Below are positions 53,169 through 61,800 of a DNA stretch of 64,000 nt, one piece after another. A program made the position numbers and the translations under genes. Position 1 is the stretch's first letter, and every line of letters starts with the position of its first letter. Origin of the DNA: Thermoguttaceae bacterium (GTDB lineage: Bacteria > Planctomycetota > Planctomycetia > Pirellulales > Thermoguttaceae); the NCBI GenBank assembly GCA_017441605.1, contig JAFRXD010000062.1, positions 29,586 to 93,585 on the forward strand, written 5' to 3'. Below the pieces are notes generated by a model. That model saw nothing but the letters and a program-made list of their open reading frames with translations, was not told the DNA's origin and ran no database searches.

Positions 53169-54398
53169 TTAAAAAATCGCGCCGACGACGATCGCGATCA
53201 CCGCGAGGACGAACAGAATAATCGCGATCGGAATCAGGACGAAAAGCCCCGCGGCGACGCCCAGGGCGGCGATTAGGGGGCGCGCGCTCGACGCGCAAAT
53301 CGCGAAGAGGAGACCGAGAATCGCGCCGATCGGTCCGCCGACCCAGAATCCGATTAAAACGAGCGCCAGCCCGAGTAAAACGTTGTTGCCCGAGCGGCGC
53401 GGGGGCTCCGGCTCGCGGCGCGCGCCGGGAGGCGGGACGGGAATTACGGTCCCGGGCCCGTAATTCCCGGGACCGTAATTCCCGGAGCCGTAGTTCGCCG
53501 CGCGAGCGCGATTTCCGCGCGCGAGGGACGTCCCGATGAGGACGGCGACGAGCGCGAAGGCGACCGCCCCGGCCACCGATCTCGGACCAAACGCCGTAAG
53601 TCCGAGCAAAATGGGCGCTTGGCGCCGTTCGTTCCTCGCGGTCGCGCTTCGCGCGAGTCGCTCGTCGAGGTAGCCCCCGTCCTCGAGCGCGACCGGCGGC
53701 GTCTTTCCTTGAACGAGGTCGTTCAGGAACTGGTCGTCGTTCGGCTCGGACGCTCCCGCGACGTCGGCGACGCTCGGCTTGGCTTCGCGCGACTCTCGCT
53801 CCGCGATCGACTCGTCCGCGGCGGCGACGAGCTCGTCGAGCGCCTCGAGCGCCCCGGAGTCGGAGGTCTCGTCGTCGGGGTCTCGCCCGAGCGCGTCGAT
53901 TAGCTCGGCGCGGCGCTCGAGCCGATCGCGCTCGGTTACGGCGCGGGTCAGCTCGACCTCGATTTTGGCGAGGTCTTGTCGAACGACGCTCGAATGCCGC
54001 GCCAAGTCGCGCGCCTCGCGGTATTTGGCGCGAACGAGAACCGCGTTGGGGTCGGTTTCCCCGGCGTCGGAGAGTTTCCCGGCGCGGAGCTCGTCGAGAA
54101 CGCGCGCGCGGGTCGAGGCGTCGAGCCCGGCGAGCGCGGACGCGAACTCGGCTCTGGCGCGAGCCTCTCGGTCGGCGAATTCTCGCGCGGCTTCGCGCAG
54201 TTTTTCGCGCCGCTCGGCGACGGGGGCGAGTTTCTCGTCGAATCGGCGCAAATCGCGTCGCGCGGCGGTCTCCCTCGGGCCGAGAATCGAGCGCGCTTTG
54301 TCGGCGAGCGGGCCTCGCCCAAGGAGCGCGAAACAGACGAGCCCCGCGACGCAAAGCGCGGACAACGAGGCCAACGCGACGATTTTTCGCGATTTCAT
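53169..54398 (-). CDS. Membrane protein with coiled-coil region and C-terminal hydrophobic domain
   Basis: 409 residues, family not recognised. The N-terminal hydrophobic segment (VALASLSALCVAGLVCFALL) is followed by a long charged helical region (about 45-180, rich in Arg/Glu/Ala, coiled-coil-like) and an acidic loop. A membrane helix lies near 265-290, then a Gly/Asn/Tyr/Pro linker with three NYG[PS]G repeats, and at least three more hydrophobic helices at the end (LLGLALVLIGFWVGG; IAALGVAAGLFVLIPIAIIL). It is the last gene of a four-gene operon, 27 bases after the sigma-like gene. Its coding strand supports a long overlapping frame (52990-54483) that I reject. Confidence 0.75.
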   Translation of the reverse strand: MKSRKIVALASLSALCVAGLVCFALLGRGPLADKARSILGPRETAARRDLRRFDEKLAPVAERREKLREAAREFADREARARAEFASALAGLDASTRARVLDELRAGKLSDAGETDPNAVLVRAKYREARDLARHSSVVRQDLAKIEVELTRAVTERDRLERRAELIDALGRDPDDETSDSGALEALDELVAAADESIAERESREAKPSVADVAGASEPNDDQFLNDLVQGKTPPVALEDGGYLDERLARSATARNERRQAPILLGLTAFGPRSVAGAVAFALVAVLIGTSLARGNRARAANYGSGNYGPGNYGPGTVIPVPPPGARREPEPPRRSGNNVLLGLALVLIGFWVGGPIGAILGLLFAICASSARPLIAALGVAAGLFVLIPIAIILFVLAVIAIVVGAIF

Positions 54399-54425
54399 TC
54401 TCTTTCCTCTCGTTGAGGGACGGTT

Positions 54426-54869
54426 TTAGTTTTCCAGAAGCCCCGCGAGCCGCTTGGGAACGAGACGCAAGATCTCGCGCCACTTGGCGGATCGCCGCGC
54501 TCGCGCGCGCCCTTTGTCGATCAGTTTTCGCTCGACGATTCGTTTAAGCCACGCTCGCGCCTCGAAATCGGTCGCGCCGCGAAACGTCTCCGCCTTTTGG
54601 CAAACGAGCCACAGGATCTCGTTGAGGACGTCGCAAGCGTCGTCGATTCTCCGCTCGATCCCCCCCTCGCGATCGGACGCCGCGAGCCGCCGCTCGACGA
54701 GCCGCTCGAAATAGCCTCGCGCGAGACGATTTACGTCCATCAGCGCGGCGTTAAGGGCGTCGGAGTCGACGGCGCGCTTGGCGTCGACGATTCTTCGCAG
54801 GGCGTCGCGCAAATCGGAGCGCTCGCCGGTCGGCTCGGGAGCGCGGGGGGCGGTCGGGGAAGGGGTCAA
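54426..54869 (-). CDS. Small protein resembling sigma-70 (ECF) region 2 only
   Basis: 147 residues from a TTG start overlapping the previous stop (TTGA at 54869-54866), so translation is coupled. The C-terminal half reads DACDVLNEILWLVCQKAETF, then RGATDFEARAWLKRIVERKL, then IDKGRARARRSAKWRE. This follows the pattern of ECF sigma region 2 (aromatic/acidic -10-recognition helix, AWL..I....LID..R). Region 4, needed to bind the -35 element, is missing. It may be a lone region-2 domain, a decoy or a co-factor. It sits between two membrane/coiled-coil genes. Similarity is by eye, so function is a hypothesis. Confidence 0.6.
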   Translation of the reverse strand: MTPSPTAPRAPEPTGERSDLRDALRRIVDAKRAVDSDALNAALMDVNRLARGYFERLVERRLAASDREGGIERRIDDACDVLNEILWLVCQKAETFRGATDFEARAWLKRIVERKLIDKGRARARRSAKWREILRLVPKRLAGLLEN

Positions 54870-55678
54870 TTCCAGAGTCCGTCGAGCTCTTCGTTGGGGG
54901 AGGTTTGTTCGGCGAGCACGTCGGCGGGATTGAGCTCCGCCTTCGTTTGCGCCTCCTCTTGATAGGAGTCGGCGATCGCGTTGAGCTCGTCGATTTCGTC
55001 TTGCAAAATCGCCATCGCCTTTCCGGACTCCCCGACGTCGACGCCTTCGACGCTCGCCTCCATCGTCGCCAGCTCGGCGTCGAGCTTCGACAAATCGCGA
55101 GCGGACTCGAGCTCCTTGACGCGGGTCTCCATTTTGGCGAGCTCGAGGGTCATCGCCTCTTTCTTTTCGAGGACGCGCTCGGCGACCGCGCGCATGCGGT
55201 CGATCGCCGACTTCTTCTCGCTCGCGACTTTCTCCTTCGCTTGGACGTCGGCGAGCCATTGATCGAGGAGCGGGTAGGCCTCGCACGCGGTAATCGACTT
55301 CCCGTTGAATTGGAAGGTCAGGTTCCCCTGCTCCTCGGTCAACGAGTCGCGCTCGCTGGGCTTGGGCAGCCCCGCGCTCTTCATGGCGGCGCTCAATTTC
55401 CGCATCGCCTCCTTGGTTTTGTCGGCGAGGGCGCGCTCGCGCTCCCACGAGAGCTCGAGTTTGCGCGCCTCGACGCGATAGGATCGCGCCTTTTCGTCGA
55501 GCCCGGCGATATTCGCGCGAAGGTCGGCGATCGCCTTATCGACCCTCGCCGAAGCGGTCGCGCGCTCCACTTGGGTCTTGATTTCCCCCGCTTTTTGCGA
55601 GAAAAAGCCGAATTGCCAAACGGCGATCGCGCCGACGATGGCGACGATCCCGATCGCGGTCAACGCGTTCTTTATCAT
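54866..55678 (-). CDS. Membrane-anchored coiled-coil protein of unknown function
   Basis: 270 residues: an N-terminal membrane anchor (ALTAIGIVAIVGAIAVWQFG) and a long helical, mostly coiled-coil region (about 30-250), interrupted by a short beta-like piece with a single Cys (GNLTFQFNGKSITACEAYPL). The C-terminus is acidic (NEELDGLWN). Many heptad-like Leu/Ala/Glu/Lys patterns (LEKKEAMTLELAKMETRVKE). It is the second gene of the operon, 24 bases after the small membrane gene and overlapping the sigma-like gene by 4 bases. A signalling partner role, such as anchoring the sigma-like protein, is an inference from that coupling. Confidence 0.72.
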   Translation of the reverse strand: MIKNALTAIGIVAIVGAIAVWQFGFFSQKAGEIKTQVERATASARVDKAIADLRANIAGLDEKARSYRVEARKLELSWERERALADKTKEAMRKLSAAMKSAGLPKPSERDSLTEEQGNLTFQFNGKSITACEAYPLLDQWLADVQAKEKVASEKKSAIDRMRAVAERVLEKKEAMTLELAKMETRVKELESARDLSKLDAELATMEASVEGVDVGESGKAMAILQDEIDELNAIADSYQEEAQTKAELNPADVLAEQTSPNEELDGLWN

Positions 55679-55702
55679 CGTTCGTTCCCTTCGTATTTCA
55701 CA

Positions 55703-55939
55703 TTATAGCGCCGAGCAAGCCTCTAGCGCGGAAATTTCTAATTTTTCGAACGCGAGGCACAGGAGCGGGAATTGAACGATTAGGAAAACGCCGACCGAAA
55801 GCGCGATTTTGCTCGCGGCGTCGAATCGCTTTTCCCAAACGAGCTCGGCGCGCCGCCTCGCCGCGACTCGCTCGGTCGTCGCCCGCGCGCAGCGCTCGGA
55901 AATCGCGGTCCAAAGGTCGTCTCGCTCTTGGTCGGTCAT
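55703..55939 (-). CDS. Small single-helix membrane protein
   Basis: 78 residues. A charged N-terminal half (TDQERDDLWTAISERCARAT, then basic RRRAELVWEKRF) is followed by one membrane helix (IALSVGVFLIVQFPLLCLAF) and a short acidic tail. The topology, cytoplasmic helix plus single membrane span, is like a minimal anchor or anti-sigma-type peptide, but no zinc-binding HxxxCxxC is present. First gene of the minus-strand operon with the coiled-coil and sigma-like genes. Family unknown. Confidence 0.6.
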   Translation of the reverse strand: MTDQERDDLWTAISERCARATTERVAARRRAELVWEKRFDAASKIALSVGVFLIVQFPLLCLAFEKLEISALEACSAL

Positions 55940-56169
55940 CGCTCGTCCTCGCCTCGCAAGGTTCTCTTGGTTCGTTGGTCTCGGGGGCTCTCTCCCCCTC
56001 TAATAACTAAGACGACGCCAAATCGGCGTTTTTTGGAAAAATTCGCGATTTTTTCCCGAAAACGGTTTTTTTTGACAAATCGTCGTTCAGGGGGCTCAAG
56101 GGGGGACAAGGTAGGTCGCCCGGTCTTCACAAGTTCCGGATTTCTCCTTGCCTCGATACGTACCAAGTT

Positions 56170-56400
56170 ATGACGGGAAGAGGTTATTACTACGAGACGG
56201 ACGACCTCGACGACTTCGGGGAGAACGCTCGAATCGGCGAGAACGGGGAATTTTACCTGAAGGACGTTATCGACGAGTTGGAGTTTTGAGCGACGGCGTT
56301 CTACTGCGCGAGGAACGGCGTCGCTTTTGGAGATATGACGCCGGAGCAAGTTGAAGATTTAGTCAAGGGCAGATCCTTGGAGAATTGGAGGGAAATGTGA
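56170..56400 (+). pseudogene. Degraded small gene with an internal stop
   Basis: ATG 56170 opens a 39-residue frame (GRGYYYETDDLDDF, then ENARIGENGEFYLKDVIDEL) ending at TGA 56287-56289. The same frame continues after the stop for 36 codons (ATAFYCARNGVAFGDMTPEQ, then VEDLVKGRSLENWREM) to TGA 56398. The even, protein-like character on both sides of the stop suggests one small protein broken by a nonsense change. The second stop overlaps the GTG start of the next gene. Family unknown. Confidence 0.5.
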
Positions 56401-56675
56401 AAACGTTATTTGAAGTATTGAACGGAAAGACCCGCGAGCAGGTTATGGAGGAAGGCGAACTCAAAGGCAAACTCGAAGAAGCTCGCGACTCCGCGATACG
56501 ACAGCTTACGAGGCGGTTTGGCGACGCGCCGGATAGCGTCGTCGAGAAGCTGGGGAGGGTTGAGACCCTCGCGGGGCTTCGAGAATTCGAGGACGAGATC
56601 GATAATTCCAACTCCCTGATCGAAGTCGAGTCGGCGGTCGACAATATTTTGTTGTCGCGGGCTATCAACAAATAG
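56397..56675 (+). CDS. DUF4351-like small protein (remnant of an Rpn/PD-(D/E)XK-type protein)
   Basis: 92 residues from GTG 56397, with GGAGG six bases upstream and a GTGA overlap with the broken frame before it. EGELKGKLEEARDSAIRQLT resembles the E-G-K repeats that end Rpn-family nuclease/transposase-like proteins, and RRFGDAPDSVVEKLGRVETL resembles DUF4351. No nuclease domain is present, so this is probably a fragment of a larger ancestral protein kept or decaying next to its former N-terminal part. The family call is tentative. Confidence 0.55.
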   Translation: MKTLFEVLNGKTREQVMEEGELKGKLEEARDSAIRQLTRRFGDAPDSVVEKLGRVETLAGLREFEDEIDNSNSLIEVESAVDNILLSRAINK

Positions 56676-56688
56676 CGCCTTTAGTTCT

Positions 56689-56713
56689 CCGCGCGGTAGC
56701 GCGAACAAAAGCG
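56689..56713 (-). repeat. Dispersed intergenic repeat, short copy
   Basis: Minus strand: CGCTTTTGTTCGCGC, then TACCGCGCGG. The 17-base core TTCGCGCTACCGCGCGG is identical to the copies at 6439-6486 and 52897-52947. The rest of the element is not recognisable here. Confidence 0.55.
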
Positions 56714-56806
56714 TCCGGCGCCGAAAAACGCGCTCCGTCGAGCGCCGTTTTCGATTGTGAGCGCGAGGGATTGCGCGCGCAAGTTTTTTCTTTCTCGACC
56801 CCGCTC

Positions 56807-58510
56807 TTAATTTCGCGGGGATCGTCCGGGTTGTTTCCGCGCGCGCTTCGGCGGGGCGTCGGACAAGAGGAATTCCGCGCGAACCGGTTTGGAGCCGCTC
56901 GTCGGACGATCCGGAGTCGGCTCGATCGACCCGCCGGAGAGCGAGCGAAGAACGGTTTTCGCGGCGGAGCTTCCCGAGCGCGCGGCGCGTTTCAGGCGTC
57001 GAATTCCCGATTTCAAATCGCGCGGAACGCCCCGGCCGAGCGCCTCCGCGACCCCGAGCGCGATAAGCCCCGGAACGGAGCCCTTGCGCGCCGCCGACCG
57101 AAAACAGCGCCCCGCGCGCTCCAAATCGACCGCGACCCCTCGACCGTTCGCGTAGCTAAGTCCGAGTCGACACAGCGCCTCGGGATCCCCCAATTTCGCC
57201 GCCGCGCGATACCGGCGCGCCGCCTTGCGCTCGTCGATTCGCGTTCCGATTCCCCATTCTCGACAGCGCGCGACCGCCAAAATCGCCGGGAGGAACCCCG
57301 CTCGCGACGCCTCCAAATAGCAGAGATACGCCCCGCGCGCGTCGCGAGGAGAGTCGATTCCAAGCTCCTTTCGCTCGCCGAGTTCGAACAACGCCCGCGC
57401 CTCGGGCGACACTTCCGCCGCGCCTCGGATCGGTCGCGCTCGCTCGCGCTCCTCGACCCGTTTTTTATCGACCCGGCGCTTCGGCCTCGGACGCGAAGTT
57501 TCGTTTGCGCCTCGATCCTCGGACGCGGTTGGCGCGAGGGGCGAAATCTCCTCGCGCGCCCCCGACTCGACGATTTCGACCGTTTCTTTCGCGACGAGCG
57601 GTTCCCCGAGATCCTTCTCCGCGTACGACTCTTTTTCCAAATCGAGCTTCGGATACCTCTCGACCTTGGCCGCTCCTCCGGTGGAATCGACTCGATCGCG
57701 GCCAAGCGGCTCGCGCGAGGCGGACTCCGGCGTCGCGTCGGTTCGCGCGAGACTCGTCTCGCGACCCGCCCGATCCCTGGGCGCGGGCTTGTCGACCTCG
57801 TCGACTAGCGGAATCCCCTCGACCTCGCCGAGCTCTTCCGGCGTCGCGACGGGTCTCCGAAACCGCGCGAGCGCCTCGCGCCCCTCAGCCGCCAGCGCCG
57901 CGTCGATTCGCGCGCGGATCGTCTCGCGACTAAGCCGCTCCCGCGGGGGCTCCGGTTCGCGCGTCGCGTCCGTCTCGTCGACCAACGGAATCCCCTCGAC
58001 CTCGCCGAGCTCCTCCGTCGGGGCGATCGGTCGGCGAAACCGCGCGAGCGCCTCGCGCCCCTCCGCTTCCAGAGCCGCGTCGATTCGCGCGCGGATCGTT
58101 TCGCGACTAAGCCGCTCTCGGGGCGGCTCCGGATCGCTTTCCGCGCTCTCTTTGTCGACCAACGGAATTCCCTCGACCTCGGCAATCTCCTCCGACGGCG
58201 AGTCCAAATCGAACGTCTCGTCCTCCGCGCCAACTAGCGGAATTCCTTCGAGATTGTCCGGTTCCTCCATTGGCGCGCCGAGGCGGCGACAAAACCCGAA
58301 CTCTCGCGCCTCTTCCTCCAGCGCCCTCTCGATTCGCTCCCTAATCGTGTCCCGAGGCGTCGGCGGACGCGACTCGTCGTCGAGATCGATTAACGGTATT
58401 CCCTCCAATTCCAGCGCTCTGAAAAAGTCTGCTCGCTCGCGCGCCCGTCGCGCCTCCTCTTCGGAATCCGGTCCCGGCTCTTCCCAACGATCTTTCTTTT
58501 TGCGCGGCAT
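56807..58510 (-). CDS. Sel1-repeat protein with N-terminal EGIPLVD repeats
   Basis: 567 residues, probably cytoplasmic (no signal peptide). Start ATG 58510 has GGGAGGAATT upstream. The N-terminal 230 residues contain five copies of a short motif, [LV]EGIPL[VI][DG], alternating with three copies of a helical unit (RETIRARIDAALEAEGREAL, then ARFRRP). The middle is charged and disordered. Residues ~390-510 hold about four Sel1-like TPR repeats (ALCRLGLSYANGRGVAVDLE; GLIALGVAEALGRGVPRDLK), which usually mediate protein-protein contacts. The EGIPLVD part looks like a linear docking-motif array, which I do not know from any family. Confidence 0.75.
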   Translation of the reverse strand: MPRKKKDRWEEPGPDSEEEARRARERADFFRALELEGIPLIDLDDESRPPTPRDTIRERIERALEEEAREFGFCRRLGAPMEEPDNLEGIPLVGAEDETFDLDSPSEEIAEVEGIPLVDKESAESDPEPPRERLSRETIRARIDAALEAEGREALARFRRPIAPTEELGEVEGIPLVDETDATREPEPPRERLSRETIRARIDAALAAEGREALARFRRPVATPEELGEVEGIPLVDEVDKPAPRDRAGRETSLARTDATPESASREPLGRDRVDSTGGAAKVERYPKLDLEKESYAEKDLGEPLVAKETVEIVESGAREEISPLAPTASEDRGANETSRPRPKRRVDKKRVEERERARPIRGAAEVSPEARALFELGERKELGIDSPRDARGAYLCYLEASRAGFLPAILAVARCREWGIGTRIDERKAARRYRAAAKLGDPEALCRLGLSYANGRGVAVDLERAGRCFRSAARKGSVPGLIALGVAEALGRGVPRDLKSGIRRLKRAARSGSSAAKTVLRSLSGGSIEPTPDRPTSGSKPVRAEFLLSDAPPKRARKQPGRSPRN

Positions 58511-58635
58511 AATTCCTCCCGCGAGGACGCTCGAATTGGAGAAAATTTGACTAGCGGGGATATTTAGGGGTGGAAAAAAGGAGTTTTTCGGCTATAATGC
58601 GACGAGCGACTTTGAGCGAAATCGTCGGGTCGGGA

Positions 58636-58750
58636 CAAAAAAATAGCGCGCCCGTTTTCACAGAGGCGCGCCAAAGGGTCCGCTACCGGAGAGCCTTGCG
58701 CGTGAAATTCGCTTACTAAGACAAGCAAGGGAATTCTCGCTATGGTACAT
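58636..58750 (-). ncRNA. tracrRNA of the type II-C CRISPR system
   Basis: On the minus strand, bases 58749-58728 are a perfect 22-base complement of the crRNA repeat (TGTACCATAGCGAGAATTCC then CT). A nexus-like hairpin follows (GCTT-GTCTTAGT-AAGC), then a second stem (TCCG-GTAG-CGGA flanked by AAGG/CCTT), and an intrinsic terminator GCGCGCC (58665-58671 complement) / GGCGCGC followed by TATTTTTTT. With the promoter placing the start at about 58750, the RNA would be ~115 bases. It would pair with the crRNA repeat and be held by Cas9, encoded divergently 94 bases away. Structure read by eye. Confidence 0.85.
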
Positions 58751-58756
58751 GACCGT

Positions 58757-58784
58757 ATTGTAGCCGATTTCGCCGTTGAGTCAA
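58757..58784 (-). promoter_or_regulatory. Promoter of the tracrRNA
   Basis: Minus strand TTGACT (58784-58779), a 16-base spacer and TACAAT (58762-58757). Start expected at 58750, exactly where the anti-repeat begins. Confidence 0.8.
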
Positions 58785-58843
58785 TACCGTTTTTAAAGTT
58801 TTTTGAGACGCCCGCCGTCCCGTTCGAATAAGGATTGAAACAA

Positions 58844-61800
58844 ATGTCGGATTCCCCTATGAAATATATACTCGGTCTCGATCTCGGAGTTGGTTCGGTC
58901 GGCTGGGCGGTCGTTCCTTGCGATCCCAATCAAATCTCCGAAACGACGCTCAAAATGGGCTCCCGCGTTTTCGATCCCGGGATGGACGGCAATATTGAAA
59001 TGGGGAAAGACGAGTCGCGCAATCTCAAAAGACGCGCCGCGCGCGGAATTCGGCGCAACTTCTGGCGCAGGCGGCGGCGAGCCGTGAAATTGTTCCACAT
59101 TTTGCAAAACGCGGGGCTTCTTCCTCCGGTCGAATGCCGATCTCCCGAGGCGCGGCAGGCGCTCTTCAACGAGCTGGACAAGAACTTGAGAAAAACCTAC
59201 TTTCCCAACGCGTCCCGAACGGAGACGCAGACGTTTCTCTATCGATTGCGCGCGAAGGCGCTCGACGAGGAACTGTCGCTCGAAGCGCTCGGAAGAATTT
59301 TTTACTCGTTCGGTCAGCGCCGCGGATTCCAAAGCAATAAGAAGATGGGCGAGGATCTCAACGAGGACGATAAAGAGCTCGGAAAGGTCAAGGGCGGGAT
59401 CGCCGAACTGGAAACGAAGATCCGCGAGTCCGGGTCGCGAACCCTCGGGGAGTACTTTGCGAGTGTGGATCCGGAGGAAGAGGGAGCGCGAATTCGCGGT
59501 CGGTACGTCGGGCGCGCGATGTACAAAACGGAGTTCGAGGCGATTTGGAAGTCGCAAGCGCGCTTCCACTCCGACGTTCTTACCGACGCGTTGAAGGAGA
59601 AGGTCTTCAAGGGGATCTTCTTCCAACGTCCGTTAAAAGTTCAAAAGTTCCTCGTCGGGCATTGCGAGCTCGAACCCGATAAGCGCTGTATCGCCAAGGG
59701 AGATCCCCTTTTCCAAGAGTTCCGTTATTGGCAGCGCCTCCTCGACCTGCAAATTCGCGATGAGAACGGGCGTTATCGTCCGCTTTCGCGAGAGGAACAA
59801 GACGCGGTCGCGAGCGCTCTAGAAACGTCCGAGAAACTTAAGTTCGACGATATTCGCAAACTCCTCGACATACCCAAACCCAAAAGAGTCAAGAAGGGAG
59901 ACTGGGACGCGGGCGTCTACCGATTCAATTTTGAACTGGACGGCGAGTCGTCCGATAAAGGGCTCGTCGGGAACCGCACTCGCGCCAAGATTCGAGAGGC
60001 CTTGGCGGAATCGGGAGCGCCCGAGGCGACCGTTGAGCAAATCGATAGGATCGCGCGCGAGATTCTGTTTTACGACAACGACGACGCTCTCGCTCGGAAA
60101 CTTCAGAATCCGACTCCGAAGAGCGGACTGCCCGAATACGACGTCGCGACTTCGGTCGCCCTGTCGAAGGTTCGCTTGGAACCCGATTACGGTTCCCTCT
60201 CGCGAAAGGCGATCGACAAGCTATTGGCGCTGATGAAGGAAAAGCGGATCCCGTTGCAAACCGCGCGCAAAGAGCTTTACGGGGACGAGTTGCGCGAGCG
60301 AGCCTCCGCGAAAGCGCGCGCTCTTTTGGACCCGGTCGTCGACGCGCTCGGTCAAATTCGCAATCCGACCGTAACGCGATCTCTTACCGAGCTCCGCAAA
60401 GTCGTGAACGCGATTATCCGCCGCTACGGAAAGCCGGAGTTCGTTCGCGTCGAATTGGCGCGCGATCTTAAGCGCGGCAAGAAAGAGCGAGAAGAAATAT
60501 TCAAGAGAAACAACGAGAGAAAGAAGGAACGCGAGAAGTACGAAAAAGAGATTCCGAAACTCGCCGGTTACAGTTTCGTTCCCACTAAGCGCGATATTTT
60601 GAAGTATCGCCTGTGGCTGGAGTGCGGGGGCGTGTGTCCCTACACCGGTAAAACGATCGATCTTCGCGTCCTTTTTGCTGAAGCCTCTCCGATCGATATC
60701 GAGCACATTATTCCCTTCAGCGTTTCGCTCGACGATTCGTTCGGGAACAAGACGCTTTGCTTCGCCGAGGAAAACCGTAGCGTCAAGAGGAACCGAACGC
60801 CGTTCCAATGCTACGCTCACACCGAAAAGTGGGGAGAAATCCTCAAGCGCGTCGCTCAATTCCGGTGTCGAGGACGCAATCGCAAATTGGAACTTTTCAA
60901 AATGGAAGAGGTTCCGACCGACATAGCGGTGACCCGTCTTCTTAACGACACTCGTTACATTTCCCGGCTGGCGCTCAAGTATCTCGACACGCTCTACGGC
61001 GCCGTTAACGGCGTCGACGCCGAGGGGACGAAGCGCGTTCAAGTCGCGCTCGGCGACACGACCGCTTGGCTGCGCGACGGATGGAAATTGAACGTTCTTT
61101 TGCTAAGTCCCGACGAAAAGCAAAAGTTCCTCGATCGCGAAACCACGTTTGCGGACGTTATCGAAAAGAATCGCGCCGACCATCGGCACCACGCGATCGA
61201 CGCGGCGGTCGTCGCGCTTACCGACGCCGCCATAGTTAAAAAACTGAACGAACGCGCGGAAATATTTACTAGAAAAGAATTTCGCGGTTCATTTTTAAGG
61301 GACGATTTGGAGTTCCCTGAGCCTTGTCCCAATTTCAGAGAAATATTGGGGAAAGTCCTCGACGATATAATCGTTTCCCGACGCGTCGATAGAAAAGTCT
61401 CCGGACCGCTCCACGAAGAAACGAACTACGGGCGAAAGGTCTACGAGAACAAAGGCGCTTGGCGAACTCTGCGCAAGCCGTTGTCGCAACTTTCCGCAAA
61501 AGACGTCGACAATATCGTCGATCCGAGAATACGCGAACTTGTCCAACAGAAAGTGGAAGCCCTCGGAGGCGATATTAAAAAGCTCGAAGCGGATCCGCCC
61601 TATATTCGCGTTGATTCCAAGCCGATTCGGTGGATACCCATCAAGTCCGTTCGGTTCCGCAAAAACGTGAAAGCGGTTCCCGTTGGGAAACGGGGACGAG
61701 AGCGGTACGTGGCGCCGGGGGATAACCATCATTTGGAAGTCTATGCTGTTCTCAATGAAGAAGGAAATGAAAAACGTTGGGAGGCGAAAGTCATATCATT

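Larger units (their letters stand above)
58511..58843. other. Intergenic region carrying the tracrRNA gene
   Basis: 333 bases between the Sel1 gene and cas9. It holds the minus-strand tracrRNA (58636-58750) and its promoter. The 85 bases just upstream of cas9 contain no clear plus-strand promoter. A TATAAT at 58594-58599 on the plus strand has no good -35. Confidence 0.7.

Noticed and set aside
52990..54483. Open frame of 497 codons overlapping the membrane-protein gene on the same strand
   Set aside because: Almost pure Arg/Ala/Gly composition, a shadow of the GC-rich 53169-54398 frame, which has clear signal, coiled-coil and membrane features.
54870..55448. Upstream part of the 340-codon frame ending with the sigma-like protein
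   Set aside because: It overlaps the coiled-coil gene in another frame and is low-complexity Arg-rich. The real start is the TTG at 54869, coupled to the previous stop.
58594..58599. TATAAT on the plus strand as a cas9 promoter
   Set aside because: No -35 box at the proper distance; a transcript would run antisense through the whole tracrRNA before reaching cas9.
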